A stretch of 64,000 bases of DNA from JAEUWI01 sp942492815 (GTDB taxonomy: Bacteria; Hydrogenedentota; Hydrogenedentia; Hydrogenedentales; JAEUWI01): contig OW818658.1 of assembly GCA_942492815.1 (NCBI GenBank), positions 6,324,001 to 6,388,000 on the forward strand, written 5' to 3'. Position 1 is the stretch's first letter. The number at the start of each line of letters is the position of its first letter. The notes beneath the pieces are model-generated. The model made no database searches. It saw only the letters and a program-made list of their open reading frames with translations, and was not told the DNA's origin. A program made the position numbers and the translations under genes. Shown here piece after piece: positions 19,797 through 27,231 of the stretch.

Positions 19797-19834
19797 TAAA
19801 AACCCGCGCCACCGGGGGAACGCGGTGACGCGGG
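19797..19834 (-). terminator. Terminator of the psp locus
   Basis: A 12-bp stem with one mismatch (19803-19814 with 19823-19834) is followed on the minus strand by TTTTT. It lies about 60 bases after the last small gene of the minus-strand cluster, so it plausibly ends the whole psp transcript. Confidence 0.7.
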
Positions 19835-19895
19835 CGGGAAGGAACGGGTGCCACCAGGAGAGAATCGGTGACGGCCCGTGGAAGTGCGTTCAGAA

Positions 19896-20126
19896 TCAGT
19901 ACAGCGCACGCAGAATCATCATCACACCCAGAAAACCCGCCGGGATGCCGATCAACGCGCCCGCGATGGTGAGGCAGAGGATAATCCCCACCACCATCAG
20001 GAAGGCCCCCGCGAAGAGGGTCGCGGAGATTCCCAGGCGCTGCTCAAAGAGCGAGGCGAAGCGCCACGCACCGGTGAAGGGCCGAATGTACCAGGCGGGG
20101 CCTTTTCTCCGAATGCTCTGGGCCAT
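19896..20126 (-). CDS. Small two-helix membrane protein at the end of the psp locus
   Basis: A 76-residue protein with a basic N-terminal half (AQSIRRKGPAWYIRPF) and a long hydrophobic C-terminal half, readable as one or two transmembrane helices, ending Leu-Arg-Ala-Leu-Tyr. AAAGGAAC gives a good ribosome site. I recognise no family. It lies on the same strand as the PspC/PspB genes, separated from them by a repeat-filled gap of 350 bases, and is followed by a terminator, so a role in the same envelope response is likely but inferred. Confidence 0.65.
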   Translation of the reverse strand: MAQSIRRKGPAWYIRPFTGAWRFASLFEQRLGISATLFAGAFLMVVGIILCLTIAGALIGIPAGFLGVMMILRALY

Positions 20127-20239
20127 GGGGTGTTCCTTTGTAGGATAACTTGCGATAGATTAAAGGTTTACTGTCATTCCCGCCAATGACCTTGTCGATT
20201 TAACTCCGAACTCGAACACTAAACGAGATTTACGATACT

Positions 20240-20327
20240 CTGTCATTCTCGCGCATGCGGGAATCCAGAGACGGAGCGACGCAATCTTCGTGAAAGCACT
20301 GGATTCCCGCATGCGCGGGAATGACAG
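20240..20327. repeat. ATTCCCGC-type inverted repeat
   Basis: Arms at 20240-20268 and 20299-20327 (core GGATTCCCGCATGCGCGG) are nearly perfect inverted copies around a 30-base spacer. The type is widespread in bacterial genomes. The spacer and arm ends match the element at 61881-61967. It fills most of the 351-base gap 20127-20477; a TGTCGATTTA stretch to its left also recurs at the second copy. Confidence 0.85.
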
Positions 20328-20477
20328 CAATCTCGATTGTCCTGTGCACACCAGACGCTTGACACTGACCAGCCCCGCACTCATCATCGCGTCAGCAGGG
20401 CATGCAGAATCGTGATGCACGTAATCGCGGCCAGGATGGCCAGGTGCCTCCGGGAAACGGTTTCCATCGCTGCGTTC

Positions 20478-20861
20478 CTATTGGTTGTTCTTCAGCCGTT
20501 CGTCCCAGTCGAAATCGGGCGCGGTGACGATGTTTTCCATGCGCTGTATGCGCCGGTCCAGGTTGTCGAAGGTGTCCTTCAGCCGCTGGAGCGCCATGGT
20601 GCTGGAGGCGCTGTAGGAGCTGTAGAACTCCGCGTCGCTCTGGGAGTCAAAGGGCACAATGGGCTCGTATTTCATCAGCAGCGCGGCAATGATATAGGTA
20701 ATGATGCCCGGCCATATGCCGGTGAAAAGCGTGCCCACGAATACGATGATGCGCATGACGATCACGGAGAAGCCGAGATGATCGGCCAAGCCGCGGCATA
20801 CGCCAAAGACGATGCCGTTGCGCGAGCGGTAGGGTCCGCCGGTTCTGGGTGACTGATTCAC
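20478..20861 (-). CDS. pspC: PspC-domain protein with PspB-like tail
   Basis: A 127-residue inner-membrane protein. The PspC domain covers residues 10-65: YRSRNGIVFGVCRGLADHLG followed by two hydrophobic helices. PspC proteins sense envelope stress and hold the PspA response in check. After it comes a helical tail ending RRIQRMENIVTAPDFDWDERL, which resembles the C-terminal motif of PspB (RIxxLExIL...W). The start is a GTG with GGGGAG upstream, not an ATG. It lies six bases after the 57-residue gene, so it is co-transcribed with the cluster. A second, very similar copy is at 21581-21967. Confidence 0.88.
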   Translation of the reverse strand: MNQSPRTGGPYRSRNGIVFGVCRGLADHLGFSVIVMRIIVFVGTLFTGIWPGIITYIIAALLMKYEPIVPFDSQSDAEFYSSYSASSTMALQRLKDTFDNLDRRIQRMENIVTAPDFDWDERLKNNQ

Positions 20862-20866
20862 TATAG

Positions 20867-21040
20867 TTACTCCCCTGGGTTGTCAGTCGTGGTGGCCGGG
20901 CGTTTCGCCCTTTCCTCCAGCGCTTTGATGATGCGTTCATTCTGGGTTTTCAACGTGTTGATGTCGTCTTGTAACTGCTGCACACGCCACAGGGTGGCGA
21001 TCACCAGGCCCGCGAGGAGCATGAAACTGAAGAAGCCCAT
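20867..21040 (-). CDS. 57-residue single-pass membrane protein with coiled coil
   Basis: A very short gene with a strong AAAGGA ribosome site, tightly packed between the PspC gene (6 bases) and a PspB-like gene (3 bases). The product has one N-terminal transmembrane helix (FFSFMLLAGLVIATLW), then a coiled coil (QQLQDDINTLKTQNERIIKALEERAKR) and a short Pro/Thr tail. The layout is that of PspB, but the conserved LExIL end is missing, so I treat it as a diverged or truncated relative. Function is inferred from context only. Confidence 0.75.
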   Translation of the reverse strand: MGFFSFMLLAGLVIATLWRVQQLQDDINTLKTQNERIIKALEERAKRPATTTDNPGE

Positions 21041-21043
21041 GGC

Positions 21044-21271
21044 TCAGTCCTTTCCTCGGCGTTCCAGCAAAATGGCTTCCAGCGAATCCATGCGCTCTTC
21101 CAGCCGTTTCAGGCCCTGGAGCAGTTCACGTATCGCCTGAGCGTCCTCCGTCGATCTCTGGGGCCCCTGCTGGCTGCGGCGGAGGGCGTAGATCATCAGA
21201 AACAGCAGGACCAGCGGTACGGTAACCAGCAAGCCAACAATCACGAGTTCGGCGATACCAATTCCAAACAT
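21044..21271 (-). CDS. PspB-like envelope-stress protein
   Basis: A 75-residue protein, the usual length of PspB. One transmembrane helix at residues 7-29 is followed by a basic stretch and a helix ending LKRLEERMDSLEAILLERR, which matches the PspB signature (RIxxLExIL). In Enterobacteria PspB and PspC relay stress to PspA. Genes on both sides are 1-3 bases away, showing one operon. Confidence 0.8.
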   Translation of the reverse strand: MFGIGIAELVIVGLLVTVPLVLLFLMIYALRRSQQGPQRSTEDAQAIRELLQGLKRLEERMDSLEAILLERRGKD

Positions 21272-21272
21272 G

Positions 21273-21509
21273 CTACGAATCCCGGTTGCGGCGGTCGCGG
21301 TCGAGCAGGATGGTTTCGAGCGAATCGATTCGCACTTCCATCTTCTTCATGCCGTAGAAAATCTCCTGCATGATTTGCGATTCCTCGTCGCTGAGCCGGC
21401 CGCGGCCGCGCGTGCCGAGCACCTTGCCGAGCAGGCTGGAGATGATAAACAGGCCGATGAGGATCGAGCCGAAAATAATGGCCACGATAAGTACGGTGGT
21501 GAGGTCCAT
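21273..21509 (-). CDS. PspB-like envelope-stress protein
   Basis: A 78-residue protein with an N-terminal transmembrane helix (TTVLIVAIIFGSILIGLFII), a Gly/Arg linker and the acidic start LSDEESQIMQEI of the PspB cytoplasmic helix, ending MKKMEVRIDSLETILLDRD. Both the acidic box and the LETILLD end are those of PspB. It has a GAAGGAAA ribosome site and lies one base from the next gene. Confidence 0.85.
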   Translation of the reverse strand: MDLTTVLIVAIIFGSILIGLFIISSLLGKVLGTRGRGRLSDEESQIMQEIFYGMKKMEVRIDSLETILLDRDRRNRDS

Positions 21510-21580
21510 GTAGTGTATTTCCTTCTATCGATGCATTAATGCCCAGGCAGTCTTTCGCGCGCCTGGCCTGTCGGGCTCGG

Positions 21581-21967
21581 TCAACCGTTGCGCAGGCGCT
21601 GGTCCCAGTCGTATTCGCGATCGGTGACGATGCTCTCCATCCGCTGGATGCGCTTGTCCAGGCTGTCGAAAGTATCACGGAGCCGACTCAGCGCCATGGG
21701 CCGCGAAGTGGTGTAGCTGTTGTAAAACTCGGTCTCGCGTTCATTCTGCAGCGCCAGCACGGGCTCCAGCTTCATGACGAAACCGGCGACAATATACGCG
21801 ATGCCCACGGGGTAGAGCCCGGTGAAGAGGAACGCGGCGATGACGATAAATCGCATGCCGATGACGGAAAAGTCGAAGTAGTCGGCCAGGCCGCGGCAAA
21901 CGCCGAAGATGAGGCCATTGCGGCTGCGATAAGGTCCGCTGTGATCGCGGTTGTAATGTTGGCTCAT
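21581..21967 (-). CDS. pspC: PspC-domain protein with PspB-like tail
   Basis: A 128-residue PspC protein, a paralogue of the one at 20478-20861. It has YRSRNGLIFGVCRGLADYFD, two transmembrane helices, and the tail LDKRIQRMESIVTDREYDWDQRL. The start is fixed by a perfect AAGGAG; a longer upstream reading lies in unrelated sequence. The two PspC genes bracket two PspB-like genes and the 57-residue gene, as if a PspC/PspB unit had been duplicated. Confidence 0.88.
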   Translation of the reverse strand: MSQHYNRDHSGPYRSRNGLIFGVCRGLADYFDFSVIGMRFIVIAAFLFTGLYPVGIAYIVAGFVMKLEPVLALQNERETEFYNSYTTSRPMALSRLRDTFDSLDKRIQRMESIVTDREYDWDQRLRNG

Positions 21968-22104
21968 GGTGGTGACTCCTTCTATGTGTGTCGAGAATAT
22001 CGATTGCATTTGTAGTTTTTCGTGTTTGCGGAAACAACGGCATTCAGGGACTGACGCACCCAGGTACGCTTCGGGTGGACGAGGCGAGGTCCAGAACAAC
22101 CCGT

Positions 22105-22336
22105 GTCTCGTTCCCACGGTCCTCCGTGGGAATGCGTACCGTTCCGCTTTGCGGAACCTGCGTTACGGGGCGGACTCCCGTGGTTACGCGAGCATGGCCT
22201 CCCCGAAGGGTTGAGCCCGCGACGTATGATGCGAATCCTCACCCGTAGTGATTGGAATCGATCGAGGCCGCGCCGCGAAGTTTGTTCCGCGGAGCGGAAC
22301 GGTATGCATTGCTACGGAGGACCGTAGCAACGAGAC
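22105..22336. repeat. GTTCCCACGG-type inverted repeat inside the psp locus
   Basis: The left arm starts GTCTCGTTCCCACGGTCC and contains the small palindrome GTTCCGCTTTGCGGAAC. The right arm (about 22280-22336) is its imperfect inverted copy and ends CGAGAC. Similar GTTCCCACG elements are common in several phyla. It sits in the only large gap of the psp cluster (21968-22404). Confidence 0.8.
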
Positions 22337-22404
22337 GCAGGTCACTTAAGGAACCGTCGGGTTCCGCTTGATTCAACTGTCCGTTGTGCTGATGTCCTGA
22401 GCGC

Positions 22405-22662
22405 TTAAAATCTTCCAACGCTTTCCCGGGGCGGTACGGGCGGCGGCGATGTTCGCCGGTACTCCGCCTGGTCCAGCAGGATCGTCTCCAGCGCTTCGAT
22501 GCGCTTCCCCATCTTCTCCAGGCCGCGGTGCAGCTCTTGAATGATTTCGGTTTCTTCCTCGTTGTAGCGGTGGTCCTGCTTCCGCACGCCCGTCCGGGCC
22601 ATGGCGTATATCCAGAACATGCTGCCGAAGATGATGCAGAGTACGAACAGTTGTGTATTCAT
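22405..22662 (-). CDS. PspB-like envelope-stress protein with Pro-rich tail
   Basis: An 85-residue protein: a transmembrane helix (LFVLCIIFGSMFWIYAMA), a basic linker, and the acidic box NEEETEIIQEL leading to MGKRIEALETILLDQ, the PspB end motif. A Pro-rich tail of 15 residues is additional. It is the last gene before the repeat that splits the cluster and starts 19 bases after the neighbour's stop. Confidence 0.85.
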   Translation of the reverse strand: MNTQLFVLCIIFGSMFWIYAMARTGVRKQDHRYNEEETEIIQELHRGLEKMGKRIEALETILLDQAEYRRTSPPPVPPRESVGRF

Positions 22663-22680
22663 CGATACGCTCCTTCCGGG

Positions 22681-23211
22681 CTAACGCGCCGTGCGCGTGC
22701 GGTCGAGCAATATGGTTTCCAGGGCTTCCATGCGCTGCGACAGATCCTGCGCGCGCCGGGCGAGTTCGTGGACCAGGGCGGGCTCATCTGAGGGGTTGGC
22801 CGTCCTGCCTCGCCGCATGGAGCGTATGACGAGGAAGAGGATCGCGAGCATGCCGGCAAAAAGGATTAGTCCTGTAAAGGGTGCAACGATGCCATTGACT
22901 TGTACCTGCGCCGGCTGTCCCCACGGCTCTGAAGCATAGTGTTTGGCACGCGGGGGGGCGACGACGGGACCGACCACTTTGGCGACACGTGAAGCGGGCT
23001 CAGGTGGCTTGACGACGGGTCGGTTTGCCGATTCGATGGAAAGCGAAGCGGGTGCCACAGGTTCCGCCAACCAACCTTGCGGGGAGACGGCAATTCGATA
23101 TTGAGCCTCCATGGGAGTCGGCGTCATGGGGATCCTTCCCGCGTCGTTGTACACATGAACGCCGAACACGCCCAGACCGATTCCCCCCAAAATATAGACC
23201 AGAGTTTTCAT
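22681..23211 (-). CDS. Enlarged PspB-like protein with two membrane segments
   Basis: A 176-residue protein. An N-terminal helix (YILGGIGLGVFGVHVY) is followed by about 90 Pro/Ala/Val-rich residues with no known fold, a second transmembrane helix (FTGLILFAGMLAILFLVI), and the PspB-like end ELARRAQDLSQRMEALETILL. The middle should therefore be periplasmic and the end cytoplasmic. Its start overlaps the preceding gene's stop as ATGA, so they are translationally coupled. It is one of three enlarged paralogues with nearly identical C-termini. Confidence 0.8.
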   Translation of the reverse strand: MKTLVYILGGIGLGVFGVHVYNDAGRIPMTPTPMEAQYRIAVSPQGWLAEPVAPASLSIESANRPVVKPPEPASRVAKVVGPVVAPPRAKHYASEPWGQPAQVQVNGIVAPFTGLILFAGMLAILFLVIRSMRRGRTANPSDEPALVHELARRAQDLSQRMEALETILLDRTRTAR

Positions 23212-23747
23212 GACTGCTTTACCTTTTCATTGTGAAAGGGGCTGCGCGTGCGGTCGAGCAATATGGTTTCCAGGGCTTCCATGCGCTGCGACAGATCCTG
23301 CGCGCGCCGGGCGAGTTCGTGGACCAGGGCGGATTCATCCGAGGGGGCAGTGGCTCTGCCTCGCCGCATGGAACGAATGACGATGAAGATGATCGCGGGC
23401 ATTCCGAAGAGAATGATTATCCCTACGAAGGGGCTTGCGGCATCAATCCACGAATCGTGAACATTGACCTGGACTTGTGCGGGTTGGCCCGGTTGCGATG
23501 CAGGGGCTGAATCGTCGGGTCCTGCCCATGCGAGAAGCTCGGCATATTCCCTTTCGGCTTGAGCTTGGTCTCGTGGAAACACAGGTTGAGATTCGACCAG
23601 GGCGGGCACTTCTTCGCCATTCATCACGTGGATTTGCGGACCGCCCGAGAATACCAGGGCCGCAACAATGCTCATCACGCTCAGGCCGACCAGCCCGACT
23701 ACGCCCAGCACCGCCACACCGAGAGCGAATTTCAGGAACCCATTCAT
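23208..23747 (-). CDS. Enlarged PspB-like protein with two membrane segments
   Basis: A 179-residue paralogue of its neighbours. An N-terminal helix (FLKFALGVAVLGVVGLVGLSVM), an acidic and Pro-rich periplasmic part, a second helix (VGIIILFGMPAIIFIVI) and the end ELARRAQDLSQRMEALETILL. I take the ATG with AAGGAAAG upstream; a longer upstream frame lacks one. The C-terminal 50 residues are almost identical to those at 22681 and 23813, down to the DNA level, which points to recent duplication or gene conversion. Confidence 0.8.
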   Translation of the reverse strand: MNGFLKFALGVAVLGVVGLVGLSVMSIVAALVFSGGPQIHVMNGEEVPALVESQPVFPRDQAQAEREYAELLAWAGPDDSAPASQPGQPAQVQVNVHDSWIDAASPFVGIIILFGMPAIIFIVIRSMRRGRATAPSDESALVHELARRAQDLSQRMEALETILLDRTRSPFHNEKVKQS

Positions 23748-23812
23748 GGCACTTTCCTTCCCGTTGTGATCCGACACATTTGTCTCGCAGGTGTTGGTCA
23801 CAGTCATTTACT

Positions 23813-24313
23813 CTATGAACGACCGGCCGTTTCGCGATAGTGGCCACTTCGATCCAGCAGGATAGTCTCCAGGGCCTCCATGCGCTGCGACAGATCCTGC
23901 GCGCGCCGGGCGAGTTCGTGAATCAGGGCGGATTCATCCGAAGGTGTGATTCTCCGAGGGCGCGCGAAGCGCAGTATGATGAACAGCACCATGACAAGAA
24001 CCAGAAATGTCGCGGCAGATCGCACAAAAACCTCGAACCACGATAAATGCGGGTATAAATACGGTGCATAGTTCACGTTTTCCTGCGCAGGTGCGCCCCA
24101 CTGCGTCGAGGTATCCACGGGCCAGACATCGTCTGCAATCGCCGGTTGGTCCGGCGCTACCGCGACGGCCAAGGGAGGCATTTCCTCTGCCACCGGATGG
24201 TGACGCGGATGAGGTGCGGCGATGGCCCAGAGCATGGACATCGTGCTCAATCCAATCAGCCCGACAAATCCAAGCGCCGCCAAGCCGAAGGCGAGTTTGA
24301 TCATTTTCCTCAT
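23813..24313 (-). CDS. Enlarged PspB-like protein with two membrane segments
   Basis: A 166-residue paralogue: N-terminal helix (MIKLAFGLAALGFVGLIGL), a His- and Pro-rich periplasmic part, a second helix (SAATFLVLVMVLFIILRF), then ELARRAQDLSQRMEALETILL. The ribosome-site region is the same sequence as in front of the gene at 23208, another sign of duplication. It is the first PspB-like gene after pspA, 95 bases downstream. Confidence 0.8.
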   Translation of the reverse strand: MRKMIKLAFGLAALGFVGLIGLSTMSMLWAIAAPHPRHHPVAEEMPPLAVAVAPDQPAIADDVWPVDTSTQWGAPAQENVNYAPYLYPHLSWFEVFVRSAATFLVLVMVLFIILRFARPRRITPSDESALIHELARRAQDLSQRMEALETILLDRSGHYRETAGRS

Positions 24314-24408
24314 GGCACTTTCCTTCCCGTTGCCAATTCCGCGTGCCCCTCACACAACGCCGTGCGGGCGTCCGCCGGGCACTTCCAACCCGGGCGGACG
24401 CCGCTGCA

Positions 24409-25083
24409 CTAAACGGTCGTGGTATCGCCGGACTTCCGGGCCTTCAGCGCCGCCAATTCTTTTTCGAGCTCCGTGTCGGTTTCCAGGGCCTTGAATTCGT
24501 CGGCCAGGGTCGCCTTGCGGCCATAGTTCACCAGCTCCGCGTCGGCCTCCATGCGGTCGATGCGCTGCTGGAAATTGTCGAAGCGCTCCAGCGCGTCGGA
24601 GGTGTCATAGCGACGGATCTGCTGCTGCGCCTTCTTCTTCGTGTTCGCGTTCGTGTGGCGCTGCACCAGCACCCGCTGCTTCTCGCGCGCGGAGCCGAGC
24701 TTGTCTTCCAACTGCATGATATCACTCTGGCACTGGGTAACAAGGTTTTTCGCCTGTTCCAGTTCTTCCTCCAGGGCTTCGGCGCGCTCCACGTGGCGGC
24801 GCTTCTCCAGGAGGGCTTCCCGGGCCAGATCTTCCCGGCCCTTGTCGATGGCGAGCTGGGCCTTGTTGTCCCAGTTCTTCGCCAGCTCGATAACGGTCTC
24901 GATCTCGCGCTTGATCTTCTTTTTCGTGGCCATGCCACTGGCGCAGTTGGCCTTGATCTCGATCAAGGTGTCTTCCATTTCGCGGATCATCATTTTCACC
25001 AGCTTCTCGGGATCTTCCGCCTTGTCGAGCATGGCGTTGATGTTGGAACTGATGATGTCGCGTACCCGTGTGAAAATACCCAT
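24409..25083 (-). CDS. pspA: Phage shock protein A
   Basis: A 224-residue PspA/IM30 family coiled-coil protein, the usual length. The N-terminal amphipathic helix MGIFTRVRDIISSNINAMLDKAEDPEKL binds stressed membrane; the long helical hairpin then spans residues 30-190. It polymerises on damaged inner membrane and preserves the proton gradient. The start is the conserved Met-Gly-Ile-Phe; the frame extends upstream but overlaps the next gene. It stands second in an operon with a PilZ-like gene 12 bases before it and PspB-like genes after it, under a sigma-54 promoter. Confidence 0.95.
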   Translation of the reverse strand: MGIFTRVRDIISSNINAMLDKAEDPEKLVKMMIREMEDTLIEIKANCASGMATKKKIKREIETVIELAKNWDNKAQLAIDKGREDLAREALLEKRRHVERAEALEEELEQAKNLVTQCQSDIMQLEDKLGSAREKQRVLVQRHTNANTKKKAQQQIRRYDTSDALERFDNFQQRIDRMEADAELVNYGRKATLADEFKALETDTELEKELAALKARKSGDTTTV

Positions 25084-25094
25084 GACTGGCTCCT

Positions 25095-25520
25095 TTAGAC
25101 GGCCCGAACGAGAACGTTCGGGCGGGTGGGCAGTTCGGCGGGATTGAAGCCCGGCCACACTGCGGTTACTACTGTGTTGGGGTTGCTTTTATTCAGCGCC
25201 AGGGCTTCGTACCCGAGGGTGGCGAAGCGCAGGGCGGATTCGGGACAGTTTCTCTGGACGGCCAGGCCCGCCTGGAAGAGGGGCGTGCCCGCGATGGGGC
25301 TGCACCAGGTGATCCGGGCCGGGATGCTCCAGTCGTCGCCTTCGGGCATCAACTGGATGAGGTGTCCGGGGCGAAGATAACGACCGAGGCGGAGGGCCGC
25401 GCCGCACCGGCTGATGTTCAGCCAGTCGGCGCGCCCCGCTTCGCCGCAGCCCGATGCGTAGGCGAAAGACCCGGCCAGGGGCGTTCTCAACTCACGCATT
25501 TTGTGGTTTATGGTTGCCAT
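25095..25520 (-). CDS. PilZ-like domain protein, first gene of the psp operon
   Basis: A 141-residue cytoplasmic protein whose middle (GRADWLNISRCGAALRLG, then RPGHLIQL and IPARITWC) follows the strand pattern of a PilZ domain, including the (D/N)xSxxG motif as NISRCG. The Arg-rich cyclic-di-GMP motif RxxxR at the N-terminus is not clear, so ligand binding is doubtful. It is the promoter-proximal gene of the psp operon, directly after the sigma-54 site, and ends 12 bases before pspA. Confidence 0.65.
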   Translation of the reverse strand: MATINHKMRELRTPLAGSFAYASGCGEAGRADWLNISRCGAALRLGRYLRPGHLIQLMPEGDDWSIPARITWCSPIAGTPLFQAGLAVQRNCPESALRFATLGYEALALNKSNPNTVVTAVWPGFNPAELPTRPNVLVRAV

Positions 25521-25563
25521 GGGGTGCTTTCTAGTGGCGCGTTGTGCGCTTACGCCAGGTGTA

Positions 25564-25581
25564 ATGCAACGGTCGTGCCAG
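25564..25581 (-). promoter_or_regulatory. Sigma-54 (RpoN) promoter of the psp operon
   Basis: On the minus strand the site reads CTGGCACGACCGTTGCAT, a full match to the -24/-12 consensus TGGCACG-N4-TTGCA. Transcription would start about 12 bases further, near 25553, some 33 bases before the first start codon. Enterobacterial pspA is likewise RpoN-dependent and driven by PspF, so the family knowledge and the site agree. No activator gene is in the window. Confidence 0.85.
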
Positions 25582-25723
25582 AAGGTGTGATTGGTGTAAG
25601 TGCTTTTGGATGAGATGTTTAGGGCGGATCGTGGGTGGCTGGGGGATGTCGGGCTCTGGCGGGTGTGGCTATTAGGTGGCGAAATTAGCTACTTATGGGT
25701 CTTATCACTCGTTCCCAAGCTCC

Positions 25724-27231
25724 GCTCTTGTCATTACCCATAAGTTTTCTGTCCTAGTGCGATTAGATACCCTTCAAGTAGGAGCATGAGTTGGAGCCAA
25801 CCTCGCCAGATACTGAGCCAGCCGGGTGGGCCGTCGTTTTTTCTCCCGACGTAGCCGCCCATCCGGGCGATGGCGCGCATGGCGGATGCGTTGGTCCACC
25901 CGCACTTGGGACGGCCGATGGTTTTTTCGAGGATGTCCAGCGCTTCGGGCCGCAGCAGGCCGGGGCTGACGGCCTCGTCGGGCAGATTATTGGCGAGGAG
26001 CTTGAGTTGGAGCAGATCCGCAGCGATGGGCGCATGAATGGCGAGCAGGGCTTCGATCCGCTTGGCGCTGGACAACTGGCTGTCTTCGATATGGGTGCCC
26101 GTCTTGAGAGCTTTGTGATACTCCTCGATCAGCCAGCGGCACGCATAGGCGCCAATCACGCGCCGGGTCTGGATGAAGTGCTCGCATGGCCAACTGGTCA
26201 GCAAGACCCAGTGGATAGGCTCCTTTATATCCGCCGGCGGATCGATCTCGCGCACTTCCACCACGCTAGTCGACTGGGGGGCATGGCGTCCTGGCAAGTC
26301 GCGCGGCGGCACGATCTCGGTTTTCACCGCCCGTACTTCTACCCGCGCTTTTCGTGCGGCAACATCGGGACGGGCGCGCAAATCCAGCGTGTACCGCCCC
26401 TGCACGGGAGCATGGGCCACCGTCGCGAATACACTGCCAGCCTCCGATGTGGTGCGTCGAGCCTGCGCAGCGCGGATCACCCAATCCTGGCCGGCCGCGT
26501 TACATTGTTCAAGCACCTCGAAGATATCGGACTCCCGATCCGACACCAACGTCCAACGTGCCCCTTCGGGCGGTGCTCCGGCTTCTGCCATGGCCCGGCC
26601 CCAGCGCCAGGACTCACCCGTTTTGCCTTTCGTGCGCTTTTCGATCCGTTTTACGCGCTTGCGTTCAGCCCGGGTGCCCTCGGGTTCCGTACGGGCCCAA
26701 GCCTGTTGTCCAAAGACTCCCACGAGCACCACTTGCGGTTCGTGTTCGTTACCCCATTGCGTGATGCGTGCCGCCAGATTGGTATGAACCAGGAGCCCTT
26801 GGCTGGTATCGCTTGTGAGCGGCCCCATTCCCGGAATCGCTCCTCGCTGCGTAAAGGACAGCGCTGTCGTGTCCTCGATCAACAAGTATTCGCCCGGCTC
26901 TCGGCACTGTTCGCGTGTCGCGCTTACATGTGGCTTCAATATACCTTCGTGCGTCACCTTCGGATTACCCAACAGCCGATAAGCGGCTTTCAGCGCCATT
27001 CCATCGTTAATGGCCTGTGGAAGCGTACCACGAGGATTCCTGCGAATACACGAGGCCACCTCCACAAGACGACGGAGCAAGCGAAGGTCACCCAACGCCG
27101 CGCCCCAAAAGTGCCGATGAGCCCACGTCGATGTATCCATAACCATACTCCCAGCAATAGCTTAGCAAGAAAATACTATATATGGTATGGATATTAAATA
27201 TAAACAACAATATATGGGTAATGACAAGAGC
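25724..27231 (-). mobile_element. IS4-family insertion sequence, about 1.5 kb
   Basis: One transposase gene is framed by perfect 19-base inverted ends, GCTCTTGTCATTACCCATA at 25724-25742 and its complement at 27213-27231. The match resumes outside them (TTCCCAAGC) after three mismatched bases, so the ends may be about 31 bases. The transposase stop codon lies inside the left end. I find no clear target duplication, and the exact outer boundaries are uncertain because related palindromic repeats adjoin the right end. Confidence 0.7.
25734..27146 (-). CDS. IS4-family (Tn5/IS50-like) transposase
   Basis: A full-length 470-residue DDE transposase. The N-terminal DNA-binding domain of the Tn5 type is present (WGAALGDLRLLRRLVEVA, then MALKAAYRLLGNPKVTHE). 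Catalytic residues are Asp92 (IEDTTAL), Asp203 (VSDRESD) and Glu341, the last in the IS4 hallmark Y-(2)-R-(3)-E-(6)-K as Tyr334, Arg337, Glu341 and Lys348. No frameshift or truncation is seen, so it may be active. Confidence 0.93.
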   Translation of the reverse strand: MVMDTSTWAHRHFWGAALGDLRLLRRLVEVASCIRRNPRGTLPQAINDGMALKAAYRLLGNPKVTHEGILKPHVSATREQCREPGEYLLIEDTTALSFTQRGAIPGMGPLTSDTSQGLLVHTNLAARITQWGNEHEPQVVLVGVFGQQAWARTEPEGTRAERKRVKRIEKRTKGKTGESWRWGRAMAEAGAPPEGARWTLVSDRESDIFEVLEQCNAAGQDWVIRAAQARRTTSEAGSVFATVAHAPVQGRYTLDLRARPDVAARKARVEVRAVKTEIVPPRDLPGRHAPQSTSVVEVREIDPPADIKEPIHWVLLTSWPCEHFIQTRRVIGAYACRWLIEEYHKALKTGTHIEDSQLSSAKRIEALLAIHAPIAADLLQLKLLANNLPDEAVSPGLLRPEALDILEKTIGRPKCGWTNASAMRAIARMGGYVGRKNDGPPGWLSIWRGWLQLMLLLEGYLIALGQKTYG

